From Rhodohalobacter sulfatireducens (GTDB taxonomy: Bacteria > Bacteroidota > Rhodothermia > Balneolales > Balneolaceae), in contig NZ_JAKLWS010000006.1 in the NCBI RefSeq assembly GCF_022012475.1, forward strand, positions 141,872 through 205,871: 64,000 bases of DNA, in the 5' to 3' direction. Numbering within the stretch: the stretch's first letter is position 1; the number at the start of each line of letters is the position of its first letter. Positions 45,673 to 55,067 of this stretch are shown one piece after another. Below the pieces are notes generated by a model, which saw nothing but the letters and a program-made list of their open reading frames with translations, did not search any database and was not told the DNA's origin. Made by a program: the position numbers and the translations under genes.

Positions 45673-47745
45673 TTATTCAACGGAATGTGTCGAAACATTT
45701 GTAACCGCATTCTGCTCGCCACCTGCATATGAGATCGTTTCATATGGTATCAAAACTCCGTCGGCTTCTCTCCAATCGCTCGATACCACTTTAACTTCTA
45801 CCTGCTCGCCCGCCTGGGGATCAAACTGTCGGTAAGTTCTCACTATTGGGTAGGATGTTTCAGGGTCAAGATACAGGTGTAGTGTCGGCTCTGCCTCAAC
45901 GCGGATGTGAGCCAACTCTTGTCCTTCCATCTCTTCCATCCCCAAATACTCAACATTTAACTGATCTCTGTTGAGCGCAAGATAGACAGGGTGTCGATGG
46001 TACTCAGCCATTAACTGTTGCTTCTGTGCAGGCTGCATTGGCATTTCATTTCCGCCCATCTGCATTGAGCCTTCTCCATCCTCAATCTGCATGGTTACCT
46101 GGCCCATCGGCATGGTGACATCAGCCACCAACTTATCCGTATTGAAGTTGATGGTTTGAACCAGGTCTAAATTCATTTCACCCTGAGGAGTTTTTACAGT
46201 ATTCTGAGCTTCATAAACCAACTCGCCGTCTACTGGTCCGTTTGGAAGAACTGCACTTGCCATTCTATTAATCCATTCCCGGCCGGCTACAGCATCACCG
46301 GCTACGCTTTCTTCATCTGTTCCGCCCGGTTGAGGAATAGAGATATCCACTTCATTCACATCGCCGTATTTTTGAAGTTGATCACCAATTTGTTCTTCAT
46401 TACCAACAACCAGAATGTTTAACTGATCAGGATTCAAATACTCTTGAGCAACTCTCTGAACATCTTCAATTGTTGTCTCACGAACTTCGTTGAGGTACTG
46501 TTGAAAAGCATCGTCAGAAAGTCCTCGGTATTCGTTAGAGATCTGTTGGCTAAGAATCTCCTCATAACTGTCATACTCAAATATGGCCGAATTCAGAATC
46601 AAGTCTTTTGTACTTTGTAACTCCTCCTCCGATATCGGTTCATTTTGCAATCGCTCAATTTGTTCGATAATTGCATCAATCGCTTCTGCAGTAGTTTCAC
46701 TCTTTGTCATTACACCGGCATAGAAAATTCCCGGATAAAATGTATTCATACTGTACTGGCCAAACGCTGAGTATGCCAGTCCCATTTCAGTACGAACAAC
46801 CTGCATCAACCGTCCGGAAAATGTACCTCCGCTGAGCACATTATTCATAACCTGGATCTCAGCGTAGTCAGGATTATCCCTTAAGCCACCAAGATGCCCC
46901 ATAAGAACAACACTTTGATTTACATCGGACTTGTTTGCAAAGTTGATTGAACTCCCCGACTCATCACTTAGTTCAGGAAAATTAAGAGGTGTTTCTTCAC
47001 CTGAAGGAATGCTACTAAAAGCATCCTCCAGCTTTTCACGCATGTCAGATGCCTCAAAGTCTCCAACAATACCAACCATCATATTCTCGGCAACGAAATG
47101 ATTGTTATGAAAATTAATAATATCGTCACGTGTAATATTATTAACGGTTTCGTATTCAACATTCCGTCCATAAACCGAATCTTTCCCATATATCAAACGA
47201 CGAAACTCGCGAAAAGCAATTTGCTGGGCATCATCATTTCTCCTGGAGATGCTGGATTTAGTCTGAGTTTTTGCCAGTTCAATTTTATCCTCCGGAAATG
47301 AAGGATTTTTCAACAGATCGATAAACACGGGTAAGAGTTCATCAAAATCTTCCTTCAGGACGTTCATGCTTGCACTTCCCGATGAAAAACCGATTCCCGT
47401 TTCCATACTGGCAGCCCTGTTTTCGAGCATTACATTCAAGGAATCTGCAGAATGTAGTTCCGAACCTCCTGAGCGTATTACCGTACCGGTTATTGATGCC
47501 AATCCCTCTTTATCAGCCGGATCCAAAACACCGCCGGTTTTAATGATTACACTAAGATCTATCAGCGGCAGTTCACTATCTTCAAGCAGAAAAAATGTAA
47601 TTCCATTATCAGACGTAAATGTTTCCACTTCAGGTACCTGGAACTCATTGAGTTCGGGAAATTCCAGTTCATCATATGTTTTTTGTGCATTGAGTACTGA
47701 GTTTATCAGAGTAAAAAACAAGCACAGAAGGACAACTCTTTTCAT
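45673..47745 (-). CDS. Inactive M16-like peptidase subunit with C-terminal extension
   Basis: 690 residues from the ATG at 47745, which starts a Sec signal (MKRVVLLCLFFTLINSVLNAQ); an in-frame start 24 codons earlier would place a polar segment before it. Two M16 domains follow, but the zinc HxxEH motif is missing: the region reads GLASITGTVIRSGGS where the motif is expected. This is the usual inactive partner of an M16 pair. After about residue 480 comes an extra 200-residue region with a Met/Gly-rich stretch and beta-rich end (for example MGQVTMQIEDGEGSMQM) not found in the partner. It lies 46 nt after the active subunit gene, so the pair is co-expressed. Confidence 0.85.
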   Translation of the reverse strand: MKRVVLLCLFFTLINSVLNAQKTYDELEFPELNEFQVPEVETFTSDNGITFFLLEDSELPLIDLSVIIKTGGVLDPADKEGLASITGTVIRSGGSELHSADSLNVMLENRAASMETGIGFSSGSASMNVLKEDFDELLPVFIDLLKNPSFPEDKIELAKTQTKSSISRRNDDAQQIAFREFRRLIYGKDSVYGRNVEYETVNNITRDDIINFHNNHFVAENMMVGIVGDFEASDMREKLEDAFSSIPSGEETPLNFPELSDESGSSINFANKSDVNQSVVLMGHLGGLRDNPDYAEIQVMNNVLSGGTFSGRLMQVVRTEMGLAYSAFGQYSMNTFYPGIFYAGVMTKSETTAEAIDAIIEQIERLQNEPISEEELQSTKDLILNSAIFEYDSYEEILSQQISNEYRGLSDDAFQQYLNEVRETTIEDVQRVAQEYLNPDQLNILVVGNEEQIGDQLQKYGDVNEVDISIPQPGGTDEESVAGDAVAGREWINRMASAVLPNGPVDGELVYEAQNTVKTPQGEMNLDLVQTINFNTDKLVADVTMPMGQVTMQIEDGEGSMQMGGNEMPMQPAQKQQLMAEYHRHPVYLALNRDQLNVEYLGMEEMEGQELAHIRVEAEPTLHLYLDPETSYPIVRTYRQFDPQAGEQVEVKVVSSDWREADGVLIPYETISYAGGEQNAVTNVSTHSVE

Positions 47746-47791
47746 AATGCCAGAGATATTTTTAGTTAAAGAATCAGGTGATAATTGTTTA

Positions 47792-49312
47792 TCAGTTCGC
47801 ATCTGCAACCTCCTCATTATCTTGGTTTACAATGGTTCCGACAGTACGATTATCTTCAGTGAAGTAGGTATTTGCTACTCGCTGTAAATCATCCAGGGTA
47901 ACTTCATTCAGTTCCTCTATATCTGTGAAGACTTTTCGCCAATCACCCTGTTGTCCATCAGTAATAGCAAAAGCCTGTGCCAATCCACTGTTTGAATCAA
48001 GGGACCGAACTAAATTAGCCCTCGCATTTGTCTTTGCCCGTTGGAGTTCCTGTTGGGTTAACTCTCCATTTTTAACTTTTTGAATCTCTTCATGAATTGC
48101 ATTTTCAAGTGTATCTACTTCCACACCTTGATTTGGCAGTGCATATGTTAAAAACATGGTTTCGAATTTTGTGCCCGGATATCCATTGAAGGCTTGTACC
48201 GTCAAAGCAAGCTGCTCATCCTCAACCAATCTTTTATAGAGTCGGGAAGTACGACCGCTTGAAATAATAGACCCCAAAATTTCAAGGGCTTTTGCATCCG
48301 GATGATCCTGGGCAACTGTATGATAGCCCATCAATAAAATTGGTTGCGATTGACCTTGAATGCTAAAACGTCGTTCACCTCTTTGCTCCGGCTCCTTTGT
48401 ATAAACAGGTGGAGCTTCCGGGCCTTCTTCCAAATCACCAAAATATGTTTCTGCCATTTCTCGTACTTCATTAGCGTCTACATCACCTGCAATAGCAATC
48501 GTAATATTACTGGGTACGTAATAAGTATTATAGAACTCTCGGGCATCTTCTATAGTCGTTGCCGTTATGTCAGAATTCCATCCGATCACCGGACTGCCAT
48601 AGGGATGAGCTGTATAGGCTACAGCAAGAAATTCTTCAATGAGTCGTCCAAGGGGTTGCGATTCAACACTTGACCTTCGCTCTTCACGTACCACCTCCTT
48701 TTCTTTATAAAACTCCCGAAATACAGGGTTTTTAAACCGATCTGATTCCAGGGAAAACCATAATTCCATGCGGTTTTCTGGCAGGCTGTAATAATAGATT
48801 GTGAGATCTGCCCCGGTACCGGCATTCATTCCGGTTCCACCATTTCTATCAATTATTTGAGAATATTCATTATTGACTACATATTGTTCCGCCTCTTCCT
48901 GAAGTTCAGTAAACTGAGTCCAAAGTTGTTCTAACCTCACAGAATCAGGTGACGGTCTGTACGATTCCTGCAGCCACTGCTGATAAACTTGATCTAATTC
49001 TTCAATTACTTTTTTCTCTTCTTCCCAATTTGTAGTACCAATGTAGTCTGTCCCCTTAAATGCCATATGCTCAAAAATGTGAGCCATACCTGTATGACCA
49101 ATGGGTTCATTAGCTCCTCCAACATCCACGTGGGTTACAAAACTCACAACCGGTGCAACCGGTCGTTCTACCACAATAAATTTGAGGCCGTTGTCGAGTG
49201 TAAATTCAGTTACGTTTTCTTCGAAGCTTTCGAGATCCTGGGAGTCTGCGATAGCCGGTAATAGTGCTACCACTAAAAACAGAGCCAGGAGTTTTGTACC
49301 AATCTTTCTCAT
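47792..49312 (-). CDS. M16 family zinc metallopeptidase (active subunit), exported
   Basis: 506 residues from the ATG at 49312, which begins a Sec signal (MRKIGTKLLALFLVVALLPAIADSQ); the longer frame adds 26 unlikely residues. The inverted zinc motif HIFEHM lies in NEPIGHTGMAHIFEHMAFKGTDYIG at about residue 70, and the distal Glu is in the EKEVVREERRSSVE region near 190. A second M16 domain completes the clamshell. Periplasmic pitrilysin-like peptidases of this type degrade signal peptides or small proteins. It pairs with the catalytically inactive subunit downstream. Confidence 0.9.
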   Translation of the reverse strand: MRKIGTKLLALFLVVALLPAIADSQDLESFEENVTEFTLDNGLKFIVVERPVAPVVSFVTHVDVGGANEPIGHTGMAHIFEHMAFKGTDYIGTTNWEEEKKVIEELDQVYQQWLQESYRPSPDSVRLEQLWTQFTELQEEAEQYVVNNEYSQIIDRNGGTGMNAGTGADLTIYYYSLPENRMELWFSLESDRFKNPVFREFYKEKEVVREERRSSVESQPLGRLIEEFLAVAYTAHPYGSPVIGWNSDITATTIEDAREFYNTYYVPSNITIAIAGDVDANEVREMAETYFGDLEEGPEAPPVYTKEPEQRGERRFSIQGQSQPILLMGYHTVAQDHPDAKALEILGSIISSGRTSRLYKRLVEDEQLALTVQAFNGYPGTKFETMFLTYALPNQGVEVDTLENAIHEEIQKVKNGELTQQELQRAKTNARANLVRSLDSNSGLAQAFAITDGQQGDWRKVFTDIEELNEVTLDDLQRVANTYFTEDNRTVGTIVNQDNEEVADAN

Positions 49313-49554
49313 ATTACTGTTTGTTTTGTTTGTAGTTATAAATCGTATAAACCTATTGCAGGGATATGCCACTTTCTTAAGATTTAACATGATATCAAAT
49401 AGAATTGTATTGAAATTTTGCGCTCAACGTCTTCACTTGAACCATTAAAATCTCTGAACTTATTTAAAAACACAAATCCATTGAAAAAGTTTAATATTAT
49501 CCTAAACAAGTACGAATTTTATTCTGTTTTGGTTCAGTATGAATCCAAGTCAAA

Positions 49555-49761
49555 TTAACTTCCCGTATAGTTATAACCAGGTAAAAAAAACCAATAAATA
49601 AGTTGTAATATTAGCAGTAACAACAACACATAGAGTACAATTTTGAGTAATATTCCTTGAATATATGAATGATTGTTTTTTTTTATCTTTCCATCTAGAA
49701 GGTAGAATGCCAAATATGTCACCATAAAAATAGGGAGATAAAAAATAAATAGACTATCCAT
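49555..49761 (-). CDS. Small membrane protein, 68 aa, at the end of the peptide cassette
   Basis: I do not recognise it. It encodes 68 residues with hydrophobic segments at about 4-22 and 38-60 and a basic loop (GKIKKNNHSY) between, so a two-helix membrane protein. It lies 70 nt downstream of the 94-aa membrane protein gene on the same strand. The AT-rich composition is unlike the neighbouring peptidase genes. It may be an immunity or accessory protein of the peptide system, but only position supports that. Confidence 0.55.
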   Translation of the reverse strand: MDSLFIFYLPIFMVTYLAFYLLDGKIKKNNHSYIQGILLKIVLYVLLLLLILQLIYWFFLPGYNYTGS

Positions 49762-49831
49762 ACCTATAAATTAAAATCGATTCGTTCTACTCTTGTTGCC
49801 CCGGATAAATTTGTTTCTTATCAGTATTTAG

Positions 49832-50116
49832 TTACGATAAAAGATCAATAAAACGTCCTTTTATAAAAGGATATAGATAATCAATAGCCAGGGTTAACAG
49901 GATGATGATCCCGAGAAATACCAGAAAGGATTTAATCCTTTGAAATTTACTTTTGCGTCTCATCTTTTCTTCTGGGAAAAAATAAATTCCAAAACCTACC
50001 CCAATGACTATGATGGAAGAGGTCAGAAATTTATTTAGAAAATCTTCTGCAAAAAAATAGTAGTACCCAAGGTAAACGAGATATATTAAAAAGATTATTA
50101 TGTAATCTTTCTTCAT
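49832..50116 (-). CDS. Small membrane protein, 94 aa, with cassette-type promoter
   Basis: I do not recognise the family. The 94 residues have three likely transmembrane segments (about 5-23, 32-47, 63-81) separated by a charged loop (PEEKMRRKSKFQRIK). Upstream, 96 nt before its start, lies the TGTAAGG-N13-CGGTTCATA motif (50212-50240) shared with the AraC gene of the cassette and with comF. Together with the 68-aa protein downstream it probably forms a separate, co-regulated transcription unit of the peptide system. A second immunity protein is one possibility. Confidence 0.6.
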   Translation of the reverse strand: MKKDYIIIFLIYLVYLGYYYFFAEDFLNKFLTSSIIVIGVGFGIYFFPEEKMRRKSKFQRIKSFLVFLGIIILLTLAIDYLYPFIKGRFIDLLS

Positions 50117-50211
50117 TCAGACACTTTTTTGTTGTGAATAAATATCTCGGATGTCAATTGTATTCTATCCATTCATCATTTTTTGATTCAAAATATCATC
50201 ACTCTCACTAT

Positions 50212-50240
50212 TATGAACCGAAAAAAGTGAATCCCTTACA
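50212..50240 (-). promoter_or_regulatory. Promoter-like motif TGTAAGG-N13-CGGTTCATA upstream of the membrane-protein pair
   Basis: Read on the minus strand. It matches the motif at 55518-55546 at all but two positions over 37 nt, including the flanking A/T tracts. It lies 96 nt before the 94-aa gene. Confidence 0.65.
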
Positions 50241-50355
50241 GTTTTTTTTTGAAAAAGATGGTCGTGAATACCTTATTATTCTTACATGTATCGGGTGTGG
50301 AATAGTAATCTACTTTAAAAAAATCGATAAAGACAAGTAATTACAGATTATTAAC

Positions 50356-50373
50356 TTGAAGCTTTTGCTTCAA
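50356..50373 (-). terminator. Weak hairpin after the candidate immunity gene
   Basis: TTGAAGC-TTTT-GCTTCAA, a 7-bp stem with a tetraloop, 29 nt after the stop codon at 50402. The tail is AT-rich but not a clear T-run, so termination is only possible. Confidence 0.35.
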
Positions 50374-50401
50374 ATGATTTTATATGTCTAGATTCAAGGT
50401 T

Positions 50402-50590
50402 TTAAGTCTTTAATCTATTAAATAGATAAAACAGAGCTGTTAAAGAAACCGCAACCACTGGATGCTGTATGTCAAGAACTAGAGAGGACAAATTAATAGT
50501 TTCACTACTATGATTGGCTAAAATTGAGTAAGCAATACTCACAACTAAACCAATGATAAATACTTTCAGATATTTATTTAAAAATTTCAT
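50402..50590 (-). CDS. Small membrane protein, candidate immunity protein, 62 aa
   Basis: From the ATG at 50590 the product has 62 residues with two hydrophobic segments (about 8-25 and 42-57) around a polar turn (ANHSSETINLSS) and a basic end (NRLKT). A longer frame on the same strand would overlap the second peptide gene and have unlike composition, so I reject it. The gene lies 97 nt downstream of the two leader-peptide genes, the normal place for a bacteriocin immunity protein. No family is recognised; the role is inferred from position and topology. Confidence 0.55.
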   Translation of the reverse strand: MKFLNKYLKVFIIGLVVSIAYSILANHSSETINLSSLVLDIQHPVVAVSLTALFYLFNRLKT

Positions 50591-50687
50591 GTTTAAAATA
50601 GATTTATTAAATGCAGACAGACTTGGTAAAATAATAACCAAGTCTGTCAGTAAACAGTTAATATTTATGTCGGGTGCTGTTTTACGA

Positions 50688-50885
50688 TCAATCGTATTTT
50701 TGTTGAGTTGCAAGAATTTGTCCCTCAGCTCTAGTTCTATGCGATGTAAAAATACCAGCCCACATAGCGCCGAGGAAAGTACCAATTTCATCAGCAAACG
50801 TACCTGGTACGTTTTCTCCTCCATAAATCATCATTAACTCATTTTTGTTTAGATTTTCCAGTCCATTTTGCTTCAAAGTAATCAT
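50688..50885 (-). CDS. Double-glycine leader peptide B (bacteriocin-like precursor)
   Basis: 65 residues. The leader ends at residue 23 with the pattern LNKNELMMIYGG, matching the double-glycine consensus (LxxxELxxIxGG) cut by C39 peptidases. The mature peptide would be residues 24-65, 42 residues, starting ENVPG. It contains a GTFLG (GxxxG) motif at 35-39 in a hydrophobic stretch (IGTFLGAMWAGIF) and a charged tail, but no Cys, so no disulfide or lanthionine is expected. Its partner, peptide A, is 25 nt upstream. Both have equal mature length, as in two-peptide class IIb bacteriocins. Confidence 0.75.
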   Translation of the reverse strand: MITLKQNGLENLNKNELMMIYGGENVPGTFADEIGTFLGAMWAGIFTSHRTRAEGQILATQQKYD

Positions 50886-50910
50886 GGTTTTAAAATATTT
50901 AAATTATAAT

Positions 50911-51093
50911 TTATTTATAAGCTTCCGGTGTATTATTTTCGAATCCCTCTTTGAACCCTTTTACAAAGGCTTCATGATTAGAAATCACATCATAAAGCGC
51001 TGATAAGGCAAGTGCACCTAGTGCTCCAGATAGAAATCCACCACCACTTATCTTCTGCATTTCATTCGATCTTAATATTTTTAACTTTTCCAT
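50911..51093 (-). CDS. Double-glycine leader peptide A (bacteriocin-like precursor)
   Basis: 60 residues. The leader ends at residues 17-18 with LRSNEMQKISGG, again the double-glycine type. The mature peptide would be residues 19-60, also 42 residues, starting GFLSGALGALALSALYDV, with small-residue helix-packing patterns (GALGA) and a second GFKEG (GxxxG) at 46-50. It has no Cys. It precedes peptide B by 25 nt. Activity is inferred from the leader, size, motifs and neighbouring exporter; a signalling peptide pair is the alternative. Confidence 0.78.
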   Translation of the reverse strand: MEKLKILRSNEMQKISGGGFLSGALGALALSALYDVISNHEAFVKGFKEGFENNTPEAYK

Positions 51094-51126
51094 AATAACA
51101 AATGATTTATTTGAAGTTTATTTAAA

Positions 51127-51480
51127 TCAACCAAACTTTTTGGCTGCATTCATAGTATAATCCAAGCCACTGCACTTATACATACAGTGAGAAAACAATC
51201 TTGACTTTTTCCCTCCACTAACCGTTTTCAATTCCCATTTTTTCATCTCTTTTCTAAAACCAATGACTACTTTCCCGGGTTTTTTATAGACATAACTTTG
51301 TCTCCTTCGGTCATACCGGATTGGGCAATCCAATTCAGTCTTTAGTTCATCTAAAAAGATATAGAGCCAACGCTCTGAAATGTCCAGTTTTTCGGCAAGT
51401 TCTTTGGGAGAACCTGTTCTTTTTTGACGAATAAGAGCATCTAATCTCCTGATGCGGTTTAGGTAATCATAAAGTGCCAT
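51127..51480 (-). CDS. Small winged-helix (HTH) DNA-binding protein
   Basis: 117 residues opening with a winged-helix domain (RIRRLDALIRQKRTGSPKELAEKLDISERWLYIFLDELKTELDCPIRYDRRRQSYVY at about 9-65), similar to the HTH_11/DeoR-type module in many Bacteroidota proteins next to peptide-export clusters. The second half is basic with two Cys (SHCMYKC). It lies 33 nt upstream of peptide A and 4 nt downstream of the exporter gene. It may be a local regulator of the cassette; a ligand domain is not visible. Confidence 0.75.
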   Translation of the reverse strand: MALYDYLNRIRRLDALIRQKRTGSPKELAEKLDISERWLYIFLDELKTELDCPIRYDRRRQSYVYKKPGKVVIGFRKEMKKWELKTVSGGKKSRLFSHCMYKCSGLDYTMNAAKKFG

Positions 51481-51484
51481 AGTC

Positions 51485-53683
51485 TTATGATTGAGGTTGA
51501 AGTTTCGCTGAATTTAATTCTCCATTCAAAAATGGAAACTGATTCTGCCACAACCGGTAATAGTGACTTTTGTTTGATAGAAGTTCTTTGTGAGCTCCCT
51601 CCTCGACAAGTTTACCTTTTTCAAGTACACTGATCTTATCGGCCATAAAAACGGTGCTGAAACGGTGAGCAATAAGGATCACTGTTTTTCCCTCATCACG
51701 AAGGTAGCTCACCGCATCTTGGACGTACTGTTCAGAGGCTGAATCGAGTGATGAGGTTGCTTCGTCCAATATCAGGATTTCCGGATCTTTATAAAGTGCC
51801 CTGGCAATGGCAATACGTTGTTTTTGGCCACCTGAGAGAGCAGCTCCATTTTCACCCAGATGCGTTTCAAATCCGTTGGGCAGATCTTCTATAAATGAGA
51901 GGATGCCGAGTGTTTTACAGATATGTAGAATTTTCTCCATATCCGGATCAAACGCTCCCACTGCAATATTATCGATCACATTACCACTAAATAGGTCGAT
52001 CTTCTGGGGAACCACCGATATCATATCCCTCAAACTTCTTGTGTCGATATGAGCCAAATTTATATCTCCTATAGTAACTCGTCCCGATTCAATCGGGTAC
52101 ATTCTCTGCAGGATATTAACCAGTGTAGTCTTACCTGACCCACTCTCGCCCACAAAAGCTGTTACTTTTCCTTTAGGGATTACCAAATTAAGATCTTTAA
52201 ACACGTCAACCCGAGAGCCGTATCTAAAATGAACGTCACTAAACCGGATATCACCGATCATTTCTGGTTTTAGTGCAACATTCTGTCCCTGTTCCTCCTT
52301 ATCAAGATCCATAATTTCGAATAGGCGGTCAGCAGCAATCATGGCATCCTGTATCGTTTTATTCATACCTACCAGTTCGCTTACCGGGCCTGTGAAATAT
52401 CCTATAATTGCGTAGAATGAGAGAAGTTCACCAGGCGTGATATCACCCTGAAGCACAAAACCAGCACCCACCCATAGTAGAATAATTGTAAAAATTTTGG
52501 AGGTAAACTGAGATGCATTCCCTGAAAAAACAGAGTTCAGACCAGAACGATAGACTGTTTTCAGTAACTGCACAAACCGAGTTTCAGTTTTCATATTGGC
52601 AAAATCTTCCAGGCCAAATTGTTTAATGGTTGAGACTGAATTCAGCGATTCAACAAGCTGAGATTCCAGGTCTGCAGCATCTTCCATCAGTTTACGCTGT
52701 GTTCTCTTATTGATCTGATTTGTAATGAAATAAACCAGTGCATAGACAGGAATAATGGCGAGCATAATCAAACCAAGTTTCCAGAAATAGGTAAACATCA
52801 GTCCGAATGAAAAAAGTACAATAAAGATATTTACAATGATATTAATTGCTACATCATTGATAAATGCCCGGATTTTCACGGCATCGTTGATCCTGGATAT
52901 AATCTCTCCTACGCGCATTGTATCAAAAAACCGTTGCGGGAGTTTAAGCAAGTGTTTATAGTACCCAAGAATGAGCCGAGCATCGATCAATTGTCCGGTC
53001 TTCAGAACAAATACTGTTTTGGCTACACCTATAAAAATCTGCAACAGCAGTAGCAGAATCATGCCTATACCCAGCAAATTCAAAAGATTACGGTTCCCGT
53101 CGACAAGAACATAATCCACAATTAATTGAACAAAAATGGCTGTTGAGAGACCAACAATGGTAAAAACTGCCGCCCCTATCAATGCTTGTAAGAGAACAGT
53201 CCAATGTGGTTTGAGCAAAAACCATAACCGGCTTGTGATGGATACTTTTTCGTTTCCCTTTTCAAAATTCCCAGATGGTGTTATCAATACCAATACACCT
53301 GTCCATTGCTCTTTGAACTCTTCATGTGGAATCTTATGTAACTTTCCGTCCATTGGGTCCATCACTTCGATGTATTTGTCAGTCGTATTATAAATCACCA
53401 CAAAATGGTGAAGCACTTCCTTGACAACTACGTGTGCAATGGTTGGTGTAGGAATTTTAAATAGGCTTTCAAATTCACCCTTCACACCTTTGGCAGATAA
53501 CCCAAGTTTTTCCGCCGCTTCTATCATACCAAGAATATTTGTACCTTTTTTATCTGTTGAAGCATACTGTCTAATTTTAGATATGGGCATTTGTAAGCCA
53601 AAGTGAGCCGCTACTGAAGCCAAACAGGCGGCTCCACAGTCGGTTATATCGTGTTGTTTGATACCAAACTTTCGCTTTTTCAT
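51485..53683 (-). CDS. C39-peptidase ABC exporter of double-glycine peptides (PCAT)
   Basis: 732 residues. The N-terminal C39 peptidase domain (about 1-140) has the catalytic Cys in ITDCGAACLASVAAHFG (Cys at about 16), the His in HHFVVIY and Asp in MDPMDG. Six transmembrane helices (about 160-450) are followed by an ABC ATPase with Walker A GESGSGKTT, signature LSGGQ, Walker B ILILDEATSSLD and the H-loop His in IAHRFST. It cleaves the leader and exports the peptide. I chose the ATG at 53683, which has an AAGGAAG site and leaves 4 nt after the HlyD stop; a longer frame would overlap HlyD. It stands directly upstream of the HTH and precursor genes. Confidence 0.93.
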   Translation of the reverse strand: MKKRKFGIKQHDITDCGAACLASVAAHFGLQMPISKIRQYASTDKKGTNILGMIEAAEKLGLSAKGVKGEFESLFKIPTPTIAHVVVKEVLHHFVVIYNTTDKYIEVMDPMDGKLHKIPHEEFKEQWTGVLVLITPSGNFEKGNEKVSITSRLWFLLKPHWTVLLQALIGAAVFTIVGLSTAIFVQLIVDYVLVDGNRNLLNLLGIGMILLLLLQIFIGVAKTVFVLKTGQLIDARLILGYYKHLLKLPQRFFDTMRVGEIISRINDAVKIRAFINDVAINIIVNIFIVLFSFGLMFTYFWKLGLIMLAIIPVYALVYFITNQINKRTQRKLMEDAADLESQLVESLNSVSTIKQFGLEDFANMKTETRFVQLLKTVYRSGLNSVFSGNASQFTSKIFTIILLWVGAGFVLQGDITPGELLSFYAIIGYFTGPVSELVGMNKTIQDAMIAADRLFEIMDLDKEEQGQNVALKPEMIGDIRFSDVHFRYGSRVDVFKDLNLVIPKGKVTAFVGESGSGKTTLVNILQRMYPIESGRVTIGDINLAHIDTRSLRDMISVVPQKIDLFSGNVIDNIAVGAFDPDMEKILHICKTLGILSFIEDLPNGFETHLGENGAALSGGQKQRIAIARALYKDPEILILDEATSSLDSASEQYVQDAVSYLRDEGKTVILIAHRFSTVFMADKISVLEKGKLVEEGAHKELLSNKSHYYRLWQNQFPFLNGELNSAKLQPQS

Positions 53684-53687
53684 GACT

Positions 53688-54878
53688 TTAACTTCCTTTT
53701 TGTGACATTTGCTCATTTCCTCCCCATGATGGATTCAACCAATCATCCATATTATCATATAGAAGCTGAAAAAGACTCCGGCGACTAACTATAAACCGAG
53801 CTTGGAACGTCATCCCCTTTTTAACATCACCCCTAAAGCCGTTTTTTAGTTCTAAAAATGTTTGATCGAGAGTGCATCGAACTTTAAATAGTGGCTGGTC
53901 TTCATTCATCATCACATCTTTAGAGATTGTTTTAATTCTACCGGTTAGTACTCCCCACTGGTTTTGGTTATATGCGTCGATCTGCATTCGTACCGGCATA
54001 CCTGGCTGTAAGAGACCAATATCTTTTGGAGAAACATAAGCTTCAGCAACCAGGCTGGTATCCGGCGAAATTTCCCCCATCACCTGATTTGCATAGGCAA
54101 AACTGTTTTGTAGAATTCCGTCACTGTTTTGAACTGTGCCTGTAATAGGCGATCGGATCTCAGTTCGACTTAACTCTTCACTTAGCTGAATATGTTCTGA
54201 TCCGAGCTGATCAAGTTCATTTTGAAAAGTAATCTCCTCTTCTTTCCATTTATTCTGTTGCTGTCCCAAAAGGAGCTTATAGCGATTTACTGCAGCATCC
54301 CGTGAATATTGAGTCTCTTCCAGTGCTGATTGACTAATAGCATCTTTATCGAAAAGAATAGTTTTCCTTTCAAGTTGCCTGTCTAATTGGTTGATCTCCT
54401 GTCGTTGATTGAGAAGTTTTTGTCTGAATTCCAGCCAGGCTTGCCGGTAACGGGGAGATTTCAATTCTAATGTGATATTTATAGTTAGTGAATCTACACG
54501 CTGTAGAGCGTCAAGATCATCAAGGTAAATGGAGATCTCCTGCTGACGTTCTTCATTAAAGCGAAGTCTTTCAGATAGTTCGGGCGATTCAATTGTTGCA
54601 AAAATATCACCTCGCCTGATAGTACTGTTATCCATGGCATTCAGTACCTGTATCTTACCTGATACCGGAGCCCTAATCTGTACCAACTCCGTGATGGGTC
54701 GAACCACTCCCGTGCTGCGAACCCCGACATCTACATCAGTGAATGGCAGAAGAAAAAGTATACCAATCAAAAACACAACGATAGTCGAATAAATAACTTT
54801 AGACTTCAGTGAGTGCTTCGCAAAATTGGCTTGCTGTGAATTCTCAATGATCTCCTTTGGAAATAGTTGATTTTTCAT
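53688..54878 (-). CDS. HlyD-family membrane fusion protein of the peptide exporter
   Basis: 396 residues: a short cytoplasmic N-terminus, one transmembrane helix (about 29-49), a biotinyl-lipoyl-like first half (IRAPVSGKIQVLN at about 87), a long alpha-helical hairpin of about 130-230, and the second half of the lipoyl and beta-barrel domains (SPITGTVQNSDG; LQPGMPVRMQIDAYNQ). It links the inner-membrane ABC exporter to the outer membrane. The gene lies directly upstream of the exporter, with 4 nt between them, and follows the AraC gene by about 190 nt. Confidence 0.9.
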   Translation of the reverse strand: MKNQLFPKEIIENSQQANFAKHSLKSKVIYSTIVVFLIGILFLLPFTDVDVGVRSTGVVRPITELVQIRAPVSGKIQVLNAMDNSTIRRGDIFATIESPELSERLRFNEERQQEISIYLDDLDALQRVDSLTINITLELKSPRYRQAWLEFRQKLLNQRQEINQLDRQLERKTILFDKDAISQSALEETQYSRDAAVNRYKLLLGQQQNKWKEEEITFQNELDQLGSEHIQLSEELSRTEIRSPITGTVQNSDGILQNSFAYANQVMGEISPDTSLVAEAYVSPKDIGLLQPGMPVRMQIDAYNQNQWGVLTGRIKTISKDVMMNEDQPLFKVRCTLDQTFLELKNGFRGDVKKGMTFQARFIVSRRSLFQLLYDNMDDWLNPSWGGNEQMSQKGS

Positions 54879-55067
54879 TTAAGTAAATTTTTGCTTATCT
54901 GAAAAATTTAGCTCTCTGGCAGGAACCATTACCTATTTGCGTGACCCTAGACGTTTATTTTTCAATAACGCCAGGTTGTGATAACAGTCCCCTAAATTTT
55001 CTAAAAGAAAACAAACAGATATAAAAGAAATTTTTTTCACTTTTCTCTTAAAATATCTCTACACAAT

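Noticed and set aside
50134..50340. Plus-strand ORF of 68 codons with GTG start
   Set aside because: It overlaps the shared promoter-like motif and lies in an intergenic region between minus-strand genes; its composition is not protein-like.
50591..50824. N-terminal extension of the 50402 ORF
   Set aside because: The longer frame would overlap the leader-peptide B gene almost completely; the ATG at 50590 gives a compact two-helix protein instead.
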